From positions 92,558-156,557 of the forward strand of contig CANQMW010000004.1 of assembly GCA_947625045.1 (NCBI GenBank): DNA of 64,000 bases, written 5' to 3'. The stretch is from an uncultured Oscillospiraceae bacterium. Its GTDB lineage: Bacteria; Bacillota; Clostridia; Oscillospirales; Oscillospiraceae. Position numbers and translations under genes: made by a program. The number at the start of each line of letters is the position of its first letter. Positions within the stretch are counted from its first letter, which is position 1. The notes below the pieces were generated by a model. That model did no database searches and was not told the DNA's origin. It was given only the letters and a program-made list of their open reading frames with translations. This document shows positions 56,210 through 64,000 of this stretch, one piece after another.

Positions 56210-58939
56210 CTACCATGCCTCCGCTTCAACGATACCACTGACCCGGTCGGAAATAGGCTCGAATGGGATCACAACCTCATCCGAAGCCAAGTCAGAGGCA
56301 TCATGGATATATGCCCGATTATCCCGAACGCTCCAATTCACAAAAGGCCCAAGAACGTCCCGCGCCGTATCGGTGTCCATCCGGAGCAGTATCTTTGTCC
56401 CAATGTAGCCGTCATTTCCGAAGCCAATATGCGTCTGGAACATACTGACACTTGACCACCAGCCCATAAAATGAACACCGCGGGACCCATATTTCAAAAT
56501 CTCTTGAAATGCCGACGCGCCGGAAGCTCCGCTGAGATCTGCGTCCATAAGACCACCGCACCGATCCATTCCGAGGCCGATAATATAGGTTGCCTCACCA
56601 TAGTCATTGGCTGATATATCCTGCTGAAAATCTATCAGCCACGCAGATGCCTCGTTTGCGCTGACCAACTCAACTGGAAAACCGAATCGCTCCATAAGCC
56701 TGAACCAACGCGACATATTGCTATTTTTCTCAACCTCAGGTGTTAAGCCGTCGATGAGAACAAACCGGGCATCACCATTGGGGTGCTGAAGTGCGAGGGA
56801 TAGCCCAAAGCCTTGCAGTATTCCAATGGCACAGTTCATTTTTCCGGGTATTGCACCCTCGCGCTGAAGATCCTCTGCGGAACCCAATAGAACAACATTT
56901 TTACCTATTTCACCGGGGAAAGGAATAGACAGGACATCTTTGCGCACCGACAGTTTGATGCCAAAGGGTAAGGAAACTGCCCGACCGTTTAGGACAGCGG
57001 CCCGCCACCGCTTAACATCAGAGATAAGCATGGAGAAGTCCATAACATCATGCTTACCGAAAATTACAGGGGTACAATTGTTTTTCCATGTCGCGCACAG
57101 CAACTGGCGGATTGCTTTCATTCTCTCCGGTTCGGCATATGCCACAGTAAAACGCACATTGGAATCCTGTGCCCCATAATTGACATTTATCACGGCCTCG
57201 CCTCTCACACGAAGCTGTGCTGCAGCGTCGTTCCCAAGGCCAAACAGGGAATAGGATTCGGAAAGGGTATTCTGGAGTGCAATGCGAACAGGGAACTGTG
57301 CATATATTCTCTCTTCTTTCCCAAGAAGGCCGGCGGCACCGGTGATAGATTGTGAAGCGAGAATGATGTGGATTGAACACGCACGGCCCTGTCGAACAAG
57401 GTTTTCCAGTAATAATGATGCTTCTTCTGAAATCTCGTCGCTGATGTCAAATAGCTTTTGGTACTCATCAACAACAAGAACGATACGCGGAATTTTAGCT
57501 TCTGGGTGACGCTTCCTATAGCTTTCATAGTCATGCGCGCCGCCCTCTGCGCTACTGAAAAGTGCAGCACGCCTACGCCGCTCTGCTTCAAGATCTTTCA
57601 AAACAGCCAGGCCGATATCGCGGTCGCTTTCCAGTCCTAGCATTCTAGCATGGGGGAGCCAAGAGGAGTCAGCATATGAGGAATATGGCTTAAACGTCAG
57701 CCCATCCTTGAAATCCAGCAAATAAAGCTCTAACTCATCAGGACTATACCGGACACAAAGACTGTGTATCATCACCTCGATTAGGTTTGACTTTCCTTTT
57801 CCCGCAGCACCGGAAATCAGAATATTGTGAAGCTGCGACACGCTATCACCTATGCATACGGATACTGTGTCTAAGCCGCATTTTCCTAGATTAAAAACGA
57901 GGTTGCTGACAGCTGAAGCCGTCCACATTTTATCAATGTCCTCGATTTGGTCGAAAGGAATCGTTATCACAGAGGTGTTTTTCGCGGCCTCAAGGATGTT
58001 AGATATTTCGTTTGCGATTTCATCCGGTTGTGACGATGGGAAAGAGAAGGTGATGTTCTCAAGGCTCGGCTCTTGGGTCTGCCAATCCTTCCCGGATTGA
58101 GCAAATACAAAGAAGTTTTTTACCTTCTTAATATCATGCGTGATATTATCTGTATTATGTCGGGATTTGCTAGAGAGAAAGATAATGGCAATGCCGGCCC
58201 TTGGTGCCCCTTTTGCAACTCTAAGAAAACTCTCGTAGAAATCAGAACCCAAACCTTTCGGCAAGTCCTGAACCACTACCAGCCGCAATTGTCCCACGGG
58301 TTGTTGCGCCTGTTTTCGCAATTCTAAAAGTGAAGAAAACCGTCCCTGCAAGACTGTGTCATTCCGGATGATCTCCTCCGTGAGAACTGAAAACTCATCG
58401 GCTATCTCATTCTGCCGGGTAAGCATCTTGAAAAAAGGCAGGCGAGTGCATGGGGAAAATTCAGGTCTCAATTCCGGATTGATGACCGTTATACTAAGTT
58501 GCCCCGGCGCCGTCTGCAACAGAGCTTGGAGCGCAAACTGCAGACCAAGGCTCTGGCAAGCCTCATCATTGCTCTCAACGAATATGTTCTTATGGCCAAG
58601 GAATGGCATGATCCAGGGCAGGGAGCAGTCTGAATATATCAAACGGTCGATATTCCGAGGCGTGACGTTACCAAAAGCCAAAAACTCTGCCGCACGAACC
58701 ACCGAATCATCTGTTCTTGTTAACTCTTGAAATGCCTCATTGAGCTTATGCATATTTGCCATAAGGCTGTTTGTTATAGCAGTAGCGACCTTGCTGCGAT
58801 CCTTATCGAATCTTTTCTTGGTGCTGTTCCGGGACTCATCGTGTTCCCTTGCCAAGCGCCGCTCTTCCTGCTCTATGGCATACAGGCTATGCCCATAAGC
58901 AATTGCGAAATCGTCAAACAGACGATCGATACTCTCCAA
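56210..58939 (-). CDS. FtsK/SpoIIIE-like ATPase (soluble, EssC-like role)
   Basis: 909 residues. A helical N-terminus (residues 1-95), a domain of about 250 residues with degenerate ATPase features, then the canonical P-loop 'NILISGAAGKGKSNLIEVMI' (Walker A), Walker B 'RIVLVVDEYQKLFD' and 'CSIHIILASQS' typical of FtsK/EssC; a third ATPase-like domain with 'GKNVVLLGSAEDLQ' follows. There is no transmembrane segment or FHA domain, unlike EssC. It is flanked by GrpE and WXG100-like genes, so export of those proteins is the likely role. Confidence 0.88.
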   Translation of the reverse strand: MESIDRLFDDFAIAYGHSLYAIEQEERRLAREHDESRNSTKKRFDKDRSKVATAITNSLMANMHKLNEAFQELTRTDDSVVRAAEFLAFGNVTPRNIDRLIYSDCSLPWIMPFLGHKNIFVESNDEACQSLGLQFALQALLQTAPGQLSITVINPELRPEFSPCTRLPFFKMLTRQNEIADEFSVLTEEIIRNDTVLQGRFSSLLELRKQAQQPVGQLRLVVVQDLPKGLGSDFYESFLRVAKGAPRAGIAIIFLSSKSRHNTDNITHDIKKVKNFFVFAQSGKDWQTQEPSLENITFSFPSSQPDEIANEISNILEAAKNTSVITIPFDQIEDIDKMWTASAVSNLVFNLGKCGLDTVSVCIGDSVSQLHNILISGAAGKGKSNLIEVMIHSLCVRYSPDELELYLLDFKDGLTFKPYSSYADSSWLPHARMLGLESDRDIGLAVLKDLEAERRRRAALFSSAEGGAHDYESYRKRHPEAKIPRIVLVVDEYQKLFDISDEISEEASLLLENLVRQGRACSIHIILASQSITGAAGLLGKEERIYAQFPVRIALQNTLSESYSLFGLGNDAAAQLRVRGEAVINVNYGAQDSNVRFTVAYAEPERMKAIRQLLCATWKNNCTPVIFGKHDVMDFSMLISDVKRWRAAVLNGRAVSLPFGIKLSVRKDVLSIPFPGEIGKNVVLLGSAEDLQREGAIPGKMNCAIGILQGFGLSLALQHPNGDARFVLIDGLTPEVEKNSNMSRWFRLMERFGFPVELVSANEASAWLIDFQQDISANDYGEATYIIGLGMDRCGGLMDADLSGASGASAFQEILKYGSRGVHFMGWWSSVSMFQTHIGFGNDGYIGTKILLRMDTDTARDVLGPFVNWSVRDNRAYIHDASDLASDEVVIPFEPISDRVSGIVEAEAW

Positions 58940-58979
58940 TGCTGCTCCTCCTTCCCAAAATGATCACGGAGCAGAAATA

Positions 58980-59453
58980 TTACACCAGCTGGTCAGAATC
59001 CTTTCCCTTTATGGCAACGATCACATCAGCCGAGCGGAATACACGATCTCGGTAAAAGTAACCGTTTCTAACTACCCGGACGATGCTTTTTTCCGGGTAT
59101 TCAGGTGTTTCTTCGACTGTACCCACAGCATTGTGACAGAGGGGGTCGAAAAACTCTGCTGGAGGTATTTGCCGAAAATCTCTACGCGCAAGGATCTCCA
59201 GGAGCTCTTCTTCAACGGAAGCTGTCAGGTCATCCACCTCTTCTATAGCATCAATGCGGTCGCACACCAATAGAATCTCCTTTACCATGGAGAAAGTAGA
59301 CCGATCATCTAACTGCTTGAGAAGCGCCTCGTTGTTTTCCTTTAATTGGTTGATAGCGGCAACCTTCACCTTGTCGTCCAGCAGACGACGGAGAAAGAGA
59401 TCCTTTAACCCTGAGACTTCTTCGTAAATCTTGGCCTGGAGGTCTTCATCCAT
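58980..59453 (-). CDS. grpE: GrpE-like nucleotide exchange factor
   Basis: 157 residues. Long N-terminal helix ('LLDDKVKVAAINQLKENNEA') and the GrpE beta wing 'FDPLCHNAVGTVEETPEYPE' then 'IVRVVRNGYFYRDRVFRSAD'. It would exchange nucleotide on the adjacent DnaK. It lacks the acidic N-terminal tail of host GrpE, and the gene order DnaK-GrpE-FtsK is unlike the host operon. Confidence 0.85.
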   Translation of the reverse strand: MDEDLQAKIYEEVSGLKDLFLRRLLDDKVKVAAINQLKENNEALLKQLDDRSTFSMVKEILLVCDRIDAIEEVDDLTASVEEELLEILARRDFRQIPPAEFFDPLCHNAVGTVEETPEYPEKSIVRVVRNGYFYRDRVFRSADVIVAIKGKDSDQLV

Positions 59454-59472
59454 GTTTAATACGCCCTCCCCT

Positions 59473-61023
59473 TTACATGATGTCCATTTGCTCCATTCGT
59501 CGAATGGCGTTTTGGACCTGTTCCTCGTTCATATTCATTATTCTGTCAATCTCAAATTTACCCACAACCTTCTGGGCCGTTTCGTCGTACAACTCTACAT
59601 AGACTGTCTGGTCGATGTCGTAGGCATATGCCACTCTGAATGGTGCTCCCTTTGTGTATATGGGAATCGGGATTTCCTTCGATCCAATCTCTGTCACATA
59701 TCGGACTTCTTTATCCTCGCCCTGCGTGACACGGACTAAAATAGCCTCCTGTCGATCCACTACCGTTCTCGCATACTGCTCACCCTTCGTGGGGATTTTA
59801 GCATTTTTCGGGATGACAACAAAGTTTTCTTCCTTATCCTGCTCATTCAAGAGAATCACGCCCAAGGCTTGCGACGTAACATCAGACACATTGATTGTGA
59901 CTAACTCTCCCCCCACCAAAGCAGGAACGCTACTATCGGTGCCTTCCTGTTCACTGGCGCTGAGGTATGCCTGGATTGCTGCACCCATAGCCACTGCCTC
60001 ATCAGGGTTTACGTTTAACTCCGGATCTTTGCCGGAAAGGGAGGTCATCATCTTCCGAACCATCGGCATACGAGTAGAACCACCCACTAGGAGAAGATGA
60101 TCAATGTCGCTCCAGCTCTTGCCGGCGCTCTCCATCGTATCTTCGACCAACTCCTTAGTTGTGTTCAACAGGTCTTCCGTCCTAGCCTCAAACTCATCAC
60201 GAGAAATCCGAACACGGATATGCTTGCCATCAACGCTCAGCATAATCGTAGCCTGCGCAACAGTTGTCAGGCTCTTTTTTGCAATTTCGGACTTTTCACG
60301 GATTTCGGCCACCAGTGCGTCATCGGCAAGGACGTTCCTTGTAATTCCTTGCTCCTTGATTTGCTCGATAACATACTCAGCTATTCGGTTATCAAAATCA
60401 AATCCGCCGAGGTTTCTGTTCCCATCTGTAGCCAAAACATCAAACTCACCGTTGTTGATGTCCATAATAGTAACGTCAAAGGTGCCACCACCAAGGTCAT
60501 AGACCAAAACAGTGCCATTCTTCTTTTGGCTCAAACCATAAGACATTGCTGCGGCAGTAGGCTCATTGAGGACGCGCAATACCTTAAGGCCAGCAATTTG
60601 CCCTGCCTGCCGGGTGGCTGTTCTCCGAGCATCATCAAAGTATGCAGGCACAGTTATAACCGCATCGGTTATTGGCTCTCCAAGCGCAATCTCCGCATCA
60701 TTTTTGAGCTTTTTTAAGATGACAGCAGATATCTCCTCGGCAGTATAAGAGTGCCCATTGGTTGATTCAAATCGCCAATTGGGGTCGCCCATCTGTCGCT
60801 TAACAAACTGCACAACATCTAAAGGAGCGGTAGCCGCAGAGTGTTTTGCCATTTCTCCTACCAGGGGTTCGTCGTTTCCGCTTGCCGCATCTGGAAACAA
60901 GACAACCGAGGGAGTGATGTTCTGCCCTTCAATGTTCGGCAGAATAACAGGACTCCCGTCATTTTGTAGGATTGCCACCGCCGAATACGTTGTCCCTAAG
61001 TCGATTCCGATTGCGCGTCCCAT
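59473..61023 (-). CDS. dnaK: DnaK/Hsp70-like chaperone, short form
   Basis: 516 residues against about 600-640 for host DnaK. ATPase motifs: 'AIGIDLGTTYSAVAIL' (phosphate 1), 'VLVYDLGGGTFDVTIMD' (phosphate 2), 'LLVGGSTRMPMV' (adenosine). The substrate-binding beta domain is recognisable ('DVTSQALGVILL') but the helical lid and EEVD-like tail are missing. The ATG at 61023 after GGGAGGACAAA is preferred over 61044. It heads the island operon. Confidence 0.92.
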   Translation of the reverse strand: MGRAIGIDLGTTYSAVAILQNDGSPVILPNIEGQNITPSVVLFPDAASGNDEPLVGEMAKHSAATAPLDVVQFVKRQMGDPNWRFESTNGHSYTAEEISAVILKKLKNDAEIALGEPITDAVITVPAYFDDARRTATRQAGQIAGLKVLRVLNEPTAAAMSYGLSQKKNGTVLVYDLGGGTFDVTIMDINNGEFDVLATDGNRNLGGFDFDNRIAEYVIEQIKEQGITRNVLADDALVAEIREKSEIAKKSLTTVAQATIMLSVDGKHIRVRISRDEFEARTEDLLNTTKELVEDTMESAGKSWSDIDHLLLVGGSTRMPMVRKMMTSLSGKDPELNVNPDEAVAMGAAIQAYLSASEQEGTDSSVPALVGGELVTINVSDVTSQALGVILLNEQDKEENFVVIPKNAKIPTKGEQYARTVVDRQEAILVRVTQGEDKEVRYVTEIGSKEIPIPIYTKGAPFRVAYAYDIDQTVYVELYDETAQKVVGKFEIDRIMNMNEEQVQNAIRRMEQMDIM

Positions 61024-61088
61024 TTTGTCCTCCCTACGAATCATTAGCTATACGATCTTCCGAGACTCCTTTGAAAATGCTTACATCC

Positions 61089-61114
61089 GGTTACCAAAGT
61101 AGAGCTTTGTAACC
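61089..61114 (-). promoter_or_regulatory. Inverted repeat upstream of the dnaK-like gene
   Basis: GGTTAC and GTAACC arms enclose AAAG/CTTT, about 70 bases before the dnaK start. It could be an operator or a leader hairpin. No CIRCE element (TTAGCACTC-N9-GAGTGCTAA) is visible, so HrcA control is not indicated. Confidence 0.55.
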
Positions 61115-61172
61115 GCAGGGGTATTGCGTCGAAATCTGGTCTTTGATATAATGAATACATCTATGTAAAGAT

Positions 61173-61826
61173 TTACCCTAGCACTTCCAGGTTTCCTTGA
61201 GCTGGCGACAATTCTCTACTTTTTTCTCCATTTTCTCGCGCTTCGGCCCATTTGATGAATGTCCTATGCGTGATTCCTAGCCTAGCCGCCGCACCTCTCG
61301 CCGATATGCGGCCATCCTTCCATGCGCAGAAGATAGACTCGAATTCCGGTGGACGCTCCATTGGCTTTCGCCCGAACACCACCCCGCGGGCTTTTGCTGC
61401 AGCAATCCCTTCGGCCTGCCTCTGCCTGATAAATTCCCGCTCCGTCTGGGCAACGTATGATAAGAGCTGTAACACAATGTCTGCAATCAGCGTCCCGGTC
61501 AAATCCCGTCCTCGCCTTGTGTCAAGCAGCGGCATATCAATTACTACGATATCAATACCTTTCTCCTTTGTTAGAAGGCGCCACTGATTCAAAATCTCAT
61601 CATAGTTGCGACCAAGCCGGTCGATACTCTTGACCACAAGCGTATCGCCCGGCTTGAGCCTTTTCAGGAGCCGTTTATAGCCTGGGCGATCAAAGCTCTT
61701 CCCTGACACTTTGTCAGCTATAATGTTTTCATCCGCAATGCCGAACTCCCGCATGGAAATAAGCTGTCGATCAATGTTCTGTTCTTTACTTGAAACACGG
61801 ATATAACCATATTCCTTACCAGCCAT
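61173..61826 (-). CDS. Small serine recombinase (resolvase/invertase)
   Basis: 217 residues. Catalytic Ser in 'YGYIRVSSKEQNIDRQL'; 'VVKSIDRLGRNYDEILNQW' and 'ETEREFIRQRQAEGI'-type region (here 'QTEREFIRQRQAEGIAAAKA') are the family marks; a C-terminal HTH follows ('RGAAARLGITHRTFIKW'). Tn3/Hin-size enzyme, not a large phage integrase. It probably mobilises or inverts local DNA. GGAGGAAACGCC precedes the ATG. Confidence 0.93.
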   Translation of the reverse strand: MAGKEYGYIRVSSKEQNIDRQLISMREFGIADENIIADKVSGKSFDRPGYKRLLKRLKPGDTLVVKSIDRLGRNYDEILNQWRLLTKEKGIDIVVIDMPLLDTRRGRDLTGTLIADIVLQLLSYVAQTEREFIRQRQAEGIAAAKARGVVFGRKPMERPPEFESIFCAWKDGRISARGAAARLGITHRTFIKWAEARENGEKSRELSPAQGNLEVLG

Positions 61827-61988
61827 GGCGTTTCCTCCAATCTTTTGTACTTGCTAGTTTAGAGGAAACCCGGATTATACTAAAGCTACAGCTTTTCCTT
61901 TCCTGGCTACCAAGATTAGGCCAGGGATTCATTTGATATTCTAATACCACCTCCCTCATTAATAAGGGGTGCTTTTAGATTCACGATC

Positions 61989-62429
61989 CTATTCCTCCGG
62001 CCAAGGCCGGATGTTTTTTATTGCTGCTTGAACGGATTCGGATTGGATCGCCGAAAGGATGTCCGTTTCCTGAGACTTGACGCGAAAGGACAGTTCATCA
62101 CCAGTCCCAGATGAAAGTCTTATCTCATATCTCTGCCCACACTTATATGAATAAGCTACGTGGTGGCCAGGGAGACCGTTAATTATAATGGGGCTGATAT
62201 CTGTGATTGGGAACATTCCAGATCCGGGAGAAAAGAGTTCGCGTAGTTCATCTAGTGTTCCCCTGCAATCACTTTCAACCTCCCATTCGATGTAGCAACT
62301 GCAGTCAGGGGGCCATGCCCCAAACCCACAAGGGAGACATTCTTCTGGCTCTGTAACTAACGCGAAGCCATCCGGTAGTGAAAATGCAAACCCTCCTGCA
62401 CAGAACAGTCCATCGAAGTAAACAAGCAT
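61989..62429 (-). CDS. Hypothetical protein
   Basis: 146 residues, GAGGTGCTGCT before the ATG. Cys/Pro-rich N-terminal half ('PCGFGAWPPDCSCYIEWEVE'), mixed beta strands after. No domain recognised. It sits between the resolvase and a divergent XRE gene. Confidence 0.6.
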   Translation of the reverse strand: MLVYFDGLFCAGGFAFSLPDGFALVTEPEECLPCGFGAWPPDCSCYIEWEVESDCRGTLDELRELFSPGSGMFPITDISPIIINGLPGHHVAYSYKCGQRYEIRLSSGTGDELSFRVKSQETDILSAIQSESVQAAIKNIRPWPEE

Positions 62430-62637
62430 AGCAGCACCTCATCGCATAAATCTTTTGTCGCGCACAATCAATCAATCGCCCAGTACGCTGGCTGGCCCAC
62501 CATGATTTCTACAAGCGGCCGCATGGGGCACTCTCCGGCCATTGATACGCCGCTTATATACATATTATAAAATACACCTTTGCGTCCTATTATAACATAA
62601 ATCTTCATATTAGAATAGACCTACTGGTGGTGATTAT

Positions 62638-62949
62638 GTGGAAATTCGTGCAAGGATTGAACACTTGTTGGCAGAACGCAAGTGGACACGGTATCGTCTT
62701 TCTCAAGAGGCAGGGCTATCCGAGTCCACCATCACAAATATGTTTTATCGCAACAATATGCCTTCACTCTCAACATTGGAGGCCATCGCTTCAGCGTTTG
62801 GTATGACGTTATCTCAGTTCTTCTTCGAGGGAGACGACATCATAGAGTTGACGGAAGAGCAGAAGGACTTGCTGGCAAGCTGGAGCCTGCTGACCAAGAA
62901 GCAACGCCAAATCATACTCGATCTTACAAAATCGATTCCCGACCCGTAA
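62638..62949 (+). CDS. XRE-family HTH regulator
   Basis: 103 residues from a GTG after GGTGGTGATTAT. HTH 'WTRYRLSQEAGLSESTITNM' followed by 'PSLSTLEAIASAFGMTLSQF' (about 17-60). A short helical tail follows. Divergent from 61989-62429. Followed by a strong hairpin. Confidence 0.88.
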   Translation: MEIRARIEHLLAERKWTRYRLSQEAGLSESTITNMFYRNNMPSLSTLEAIASAFGMTLSQFFFEGDDIIELTEEQKDLLASWSLLTKKQRQIILDLTKSIPDP

Positions 62950-63002
62950 AATGCCGGGGACCGATTCGGCCACCATGGTCGGTTTAATTGAACCATGTAG
63001 TG

Positions 63003-63056
63003 AAAGAAGCTCCATCCCGCACGATTGCCTGCGGGATGGAGCTTCTTTGATTCTTT
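63003..63056. terminator. 18-bp intrinsic terminator hairpin
   Basis: AAAGAAGCTCCATCCCGC pairs perfectly with GCGGGATGGAGCTTCTTT over 18 bp, loop ACGATTGCCT, followed by a T-rich plus strand and A-rich symmetry on the other, so it can act in both directions. It closes the XRE transcript. The stretch 63057-63629 has short frames only; the TGTCCAG word recurs near 63539, 63573 and 63604, and no gene is supportable. Confidence 0.85.
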
Positions 63057-63629
63057 TGAGAGAGGGGCGGGGCAGTGCATACCTCGCCCTTCCTGTATGC
63101 CTCGATGGAAGAATCTGTCGTCGGGAGCGTCAAGTGTTGAACAGCGGAGCCAGAGGGTGTCAGCATGGGTCTGGAATATCTCCAGAAGGGCCGCATTCCA
63201 ATGCCGGGCGTCTTTTTCCGCGCTGCCGAACACATAGGGAACCAAACAACTGTTACATCATTCAATATGCCAAACAACATATCGCCCTACGCTGTTGCGG
63301 CGATTGAAATCATCCTGATCACCGAAGTCACACGACCCAGCAATTCCTTTTTCAAGCCTGTCGGATCATGGCGGATGAGGACATTTGCATCGGTATTACT
63401 TCCGCAATAATCATACAGTCGAAACTATTTCTTCCGGCGAAAAGGCTTTCCCTTTCATGTGCAACCCTCCAAACCGATGTCCCAAATTATACCATTCAAC
63501 ACCAGCTGGGACCATCTTTTCACCCAGAACAATTGTCATGTCCAGACTTTGGGTCCCGAACATTTTACCACTGTCCAGAGATTGGGTTCTGCACGATAAG
63601 AAGTGTCCAGTTTCTGTGATACATTTTGC

Positions 63630-63746
63630 ATGATTACACGGTAGCTCTCATGATTACACGATAGATTGCCACAGTTACACGATAGCCACCATGATTACAC
63701 GATAGATGGCCATAGTTACACGATAACCACCATGCTTACACGATAG
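63630..63746 (+). repeat. Six tandem ATGATTACACGATAG-type repeats
   Basis: Units at about 63630, 63650, 63671, 63691, 63712 and 63732, spaced 20-21 bases (two helical turns), alternating ATGATTACACGATAG with (C/T)AGTTACACGATAR forms. This phasing suggests a multi-subunit binding array, such as terminal repeats of an IS21-like element or iterons. No transposase gene is next to it within the window. Confidence 0.8.
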
Positions 63747-63837
63747 CGACCCTCCGCATCAATCCCACCAAGGGGCAAAACACCACAAACCAGATCGACC
63801 GACTGGCGTTATCCCCCAGCTGACCATCAGCTAAAAG

Positions 63838-63877
63838 CCTGAAAAGCCCAGAAACACCGGGCTTTTCAGGCGTTTTC
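63838..63877. terminator. Intrinsic terminator downstream of tRNA-Leu
   Basis: CCTGAAAAGCCC pairs with GGGCTTTTCAGG around AGAAACACC, followed by CGTTTTC. On the minus strand it lies after the tRNA gene and probably ends its transcript. Confidence 0.82.
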
Positions 63878-63925
63878 AGATAAAAGAAAAGAAACGGCGA
63901 TTGTATCCTAATCACCGTTTCTATT

Positions 63926-64000
63926 TGGTGCCGGTGGCGGGGGTCGAACCCGCACGGTGTCGCCACCGCCGGATTTTGAGTCCGGTACGTCTGCCAATTC
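63926..64000 (-). tRNA. tRNA-Leu (CAA), 5' end beyond the window
   Basis: On the minus strand the 3' end reads GGCACCA (CCA encoded), with a T arm CGGGTTCGACCCCCG, a long variable arm CGGTGGCGACACCG and an anticodon loop CTCAAAA flanked by CCGGA/TCCGG, giving anticodon CAA. The class II shape and anticodon identify tRNA-Leu. tRNA-Leu genes are common integration sites, which fits the scarred DNA beside it. Confidence 0.95.

Noticed and set aside
62814..63633. Overlapping frames of 70-143 codons on both strands
   Set aside because: They cross the 18-bp terminator hairpin or the XRE gene and lack start signals; I cannot show a pseudogene or transposase.
63736..63966. 76-codon minus-strand frame
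   Set aside because: It overlaps the tRNA-Leu gene and its terminator, so it is not coding.

Overview
The window looks like the chromosome of a Gram-positive gut-type Clostridia (Oscillospiraceae/Lachnospiraceae-like). The grounds are AGGAGG-type ribosome binding sites, HK97/phi13-type siphophage genes, a P27-type small terminase, DUF4314, DUF4417 and PBECR4 families, and a tRNA-Leu(CAA) at the right edge. Most of it (1 to about 47 kb) is a siphophage-like prophage. It is followed by a more AT-rich accessory island (about 47.7-61 kb) and a recombination-scarred edge next to the tRNA.

Layout. 1-23.7 kb is the late module on the minus strand, read right to left: ParB-methyltransferase, TerS, TerL, HNH, portal, C5-methyltransferase, ClpP-type protease, capsid, head fibre, connectors, major tail protein, tail chaperones, tape measure and Dit. 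Cargo genes interrupt it: three single plus-strand genes (6.3, 7.7 and 19.5 kb) and a minus-strand DUF4417 / ADP-ribosyltransferase / small protein / ADP-ribosylglycohydrolase block. 23.7-30.6 kb is a plus-strand accessory operon: a structured RNA, a very GC-rich stretch, then an amidoligase, a class II glutamine amidotransferase, a gamma-glutamylcyclotransferase and about ten small proteins. Its intergenic gaps carry five intact and two broken type I hammerhead ribozymes embedded in a short direct-repeat family. 30.7-44.6 kb is the minus-strand replication module: S-adenosylmethionine synthetase, sigma-like regulator, VRR-NUC nuclease, a candidate origin, RepB-like primase/D5 helicase, DNA polymerase A and an SNF2-like helicase. 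44.7-46 kb is the lysogeny switch (XRE repressor plus ImmA-like protease with paired operators), followed by a Y-family polymerase.

The 47.7-61 kb island reads as one minus-strand operon: DnaK, GrpE, a soluble FtsK/EssC-like ATPase, a coiled-coil protein, two small WXG100-like proteins, an effector with the same N-terminal targeting domain and a papain-like C-terminus, a 66-residue putative immunity protein, a J-like/TPR protein lacking HPD, membrane proteins, a radical SAM/SPASM enzyme, a 37-residue Cys-rich peptide and an ATP-grasp protein. I infer a chaperone-assisted type VII-like export or conflict system coupled to peptide modification. I know of no described system with this composition.

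The two most notable items are the hammerhead array, whose stems and loop contact covary between copies, and the DnaK/FtsK/WXG/rSAM/ATP-grasp island. Family names rest on motif recognition by eye; no searches or structure predictions were run.
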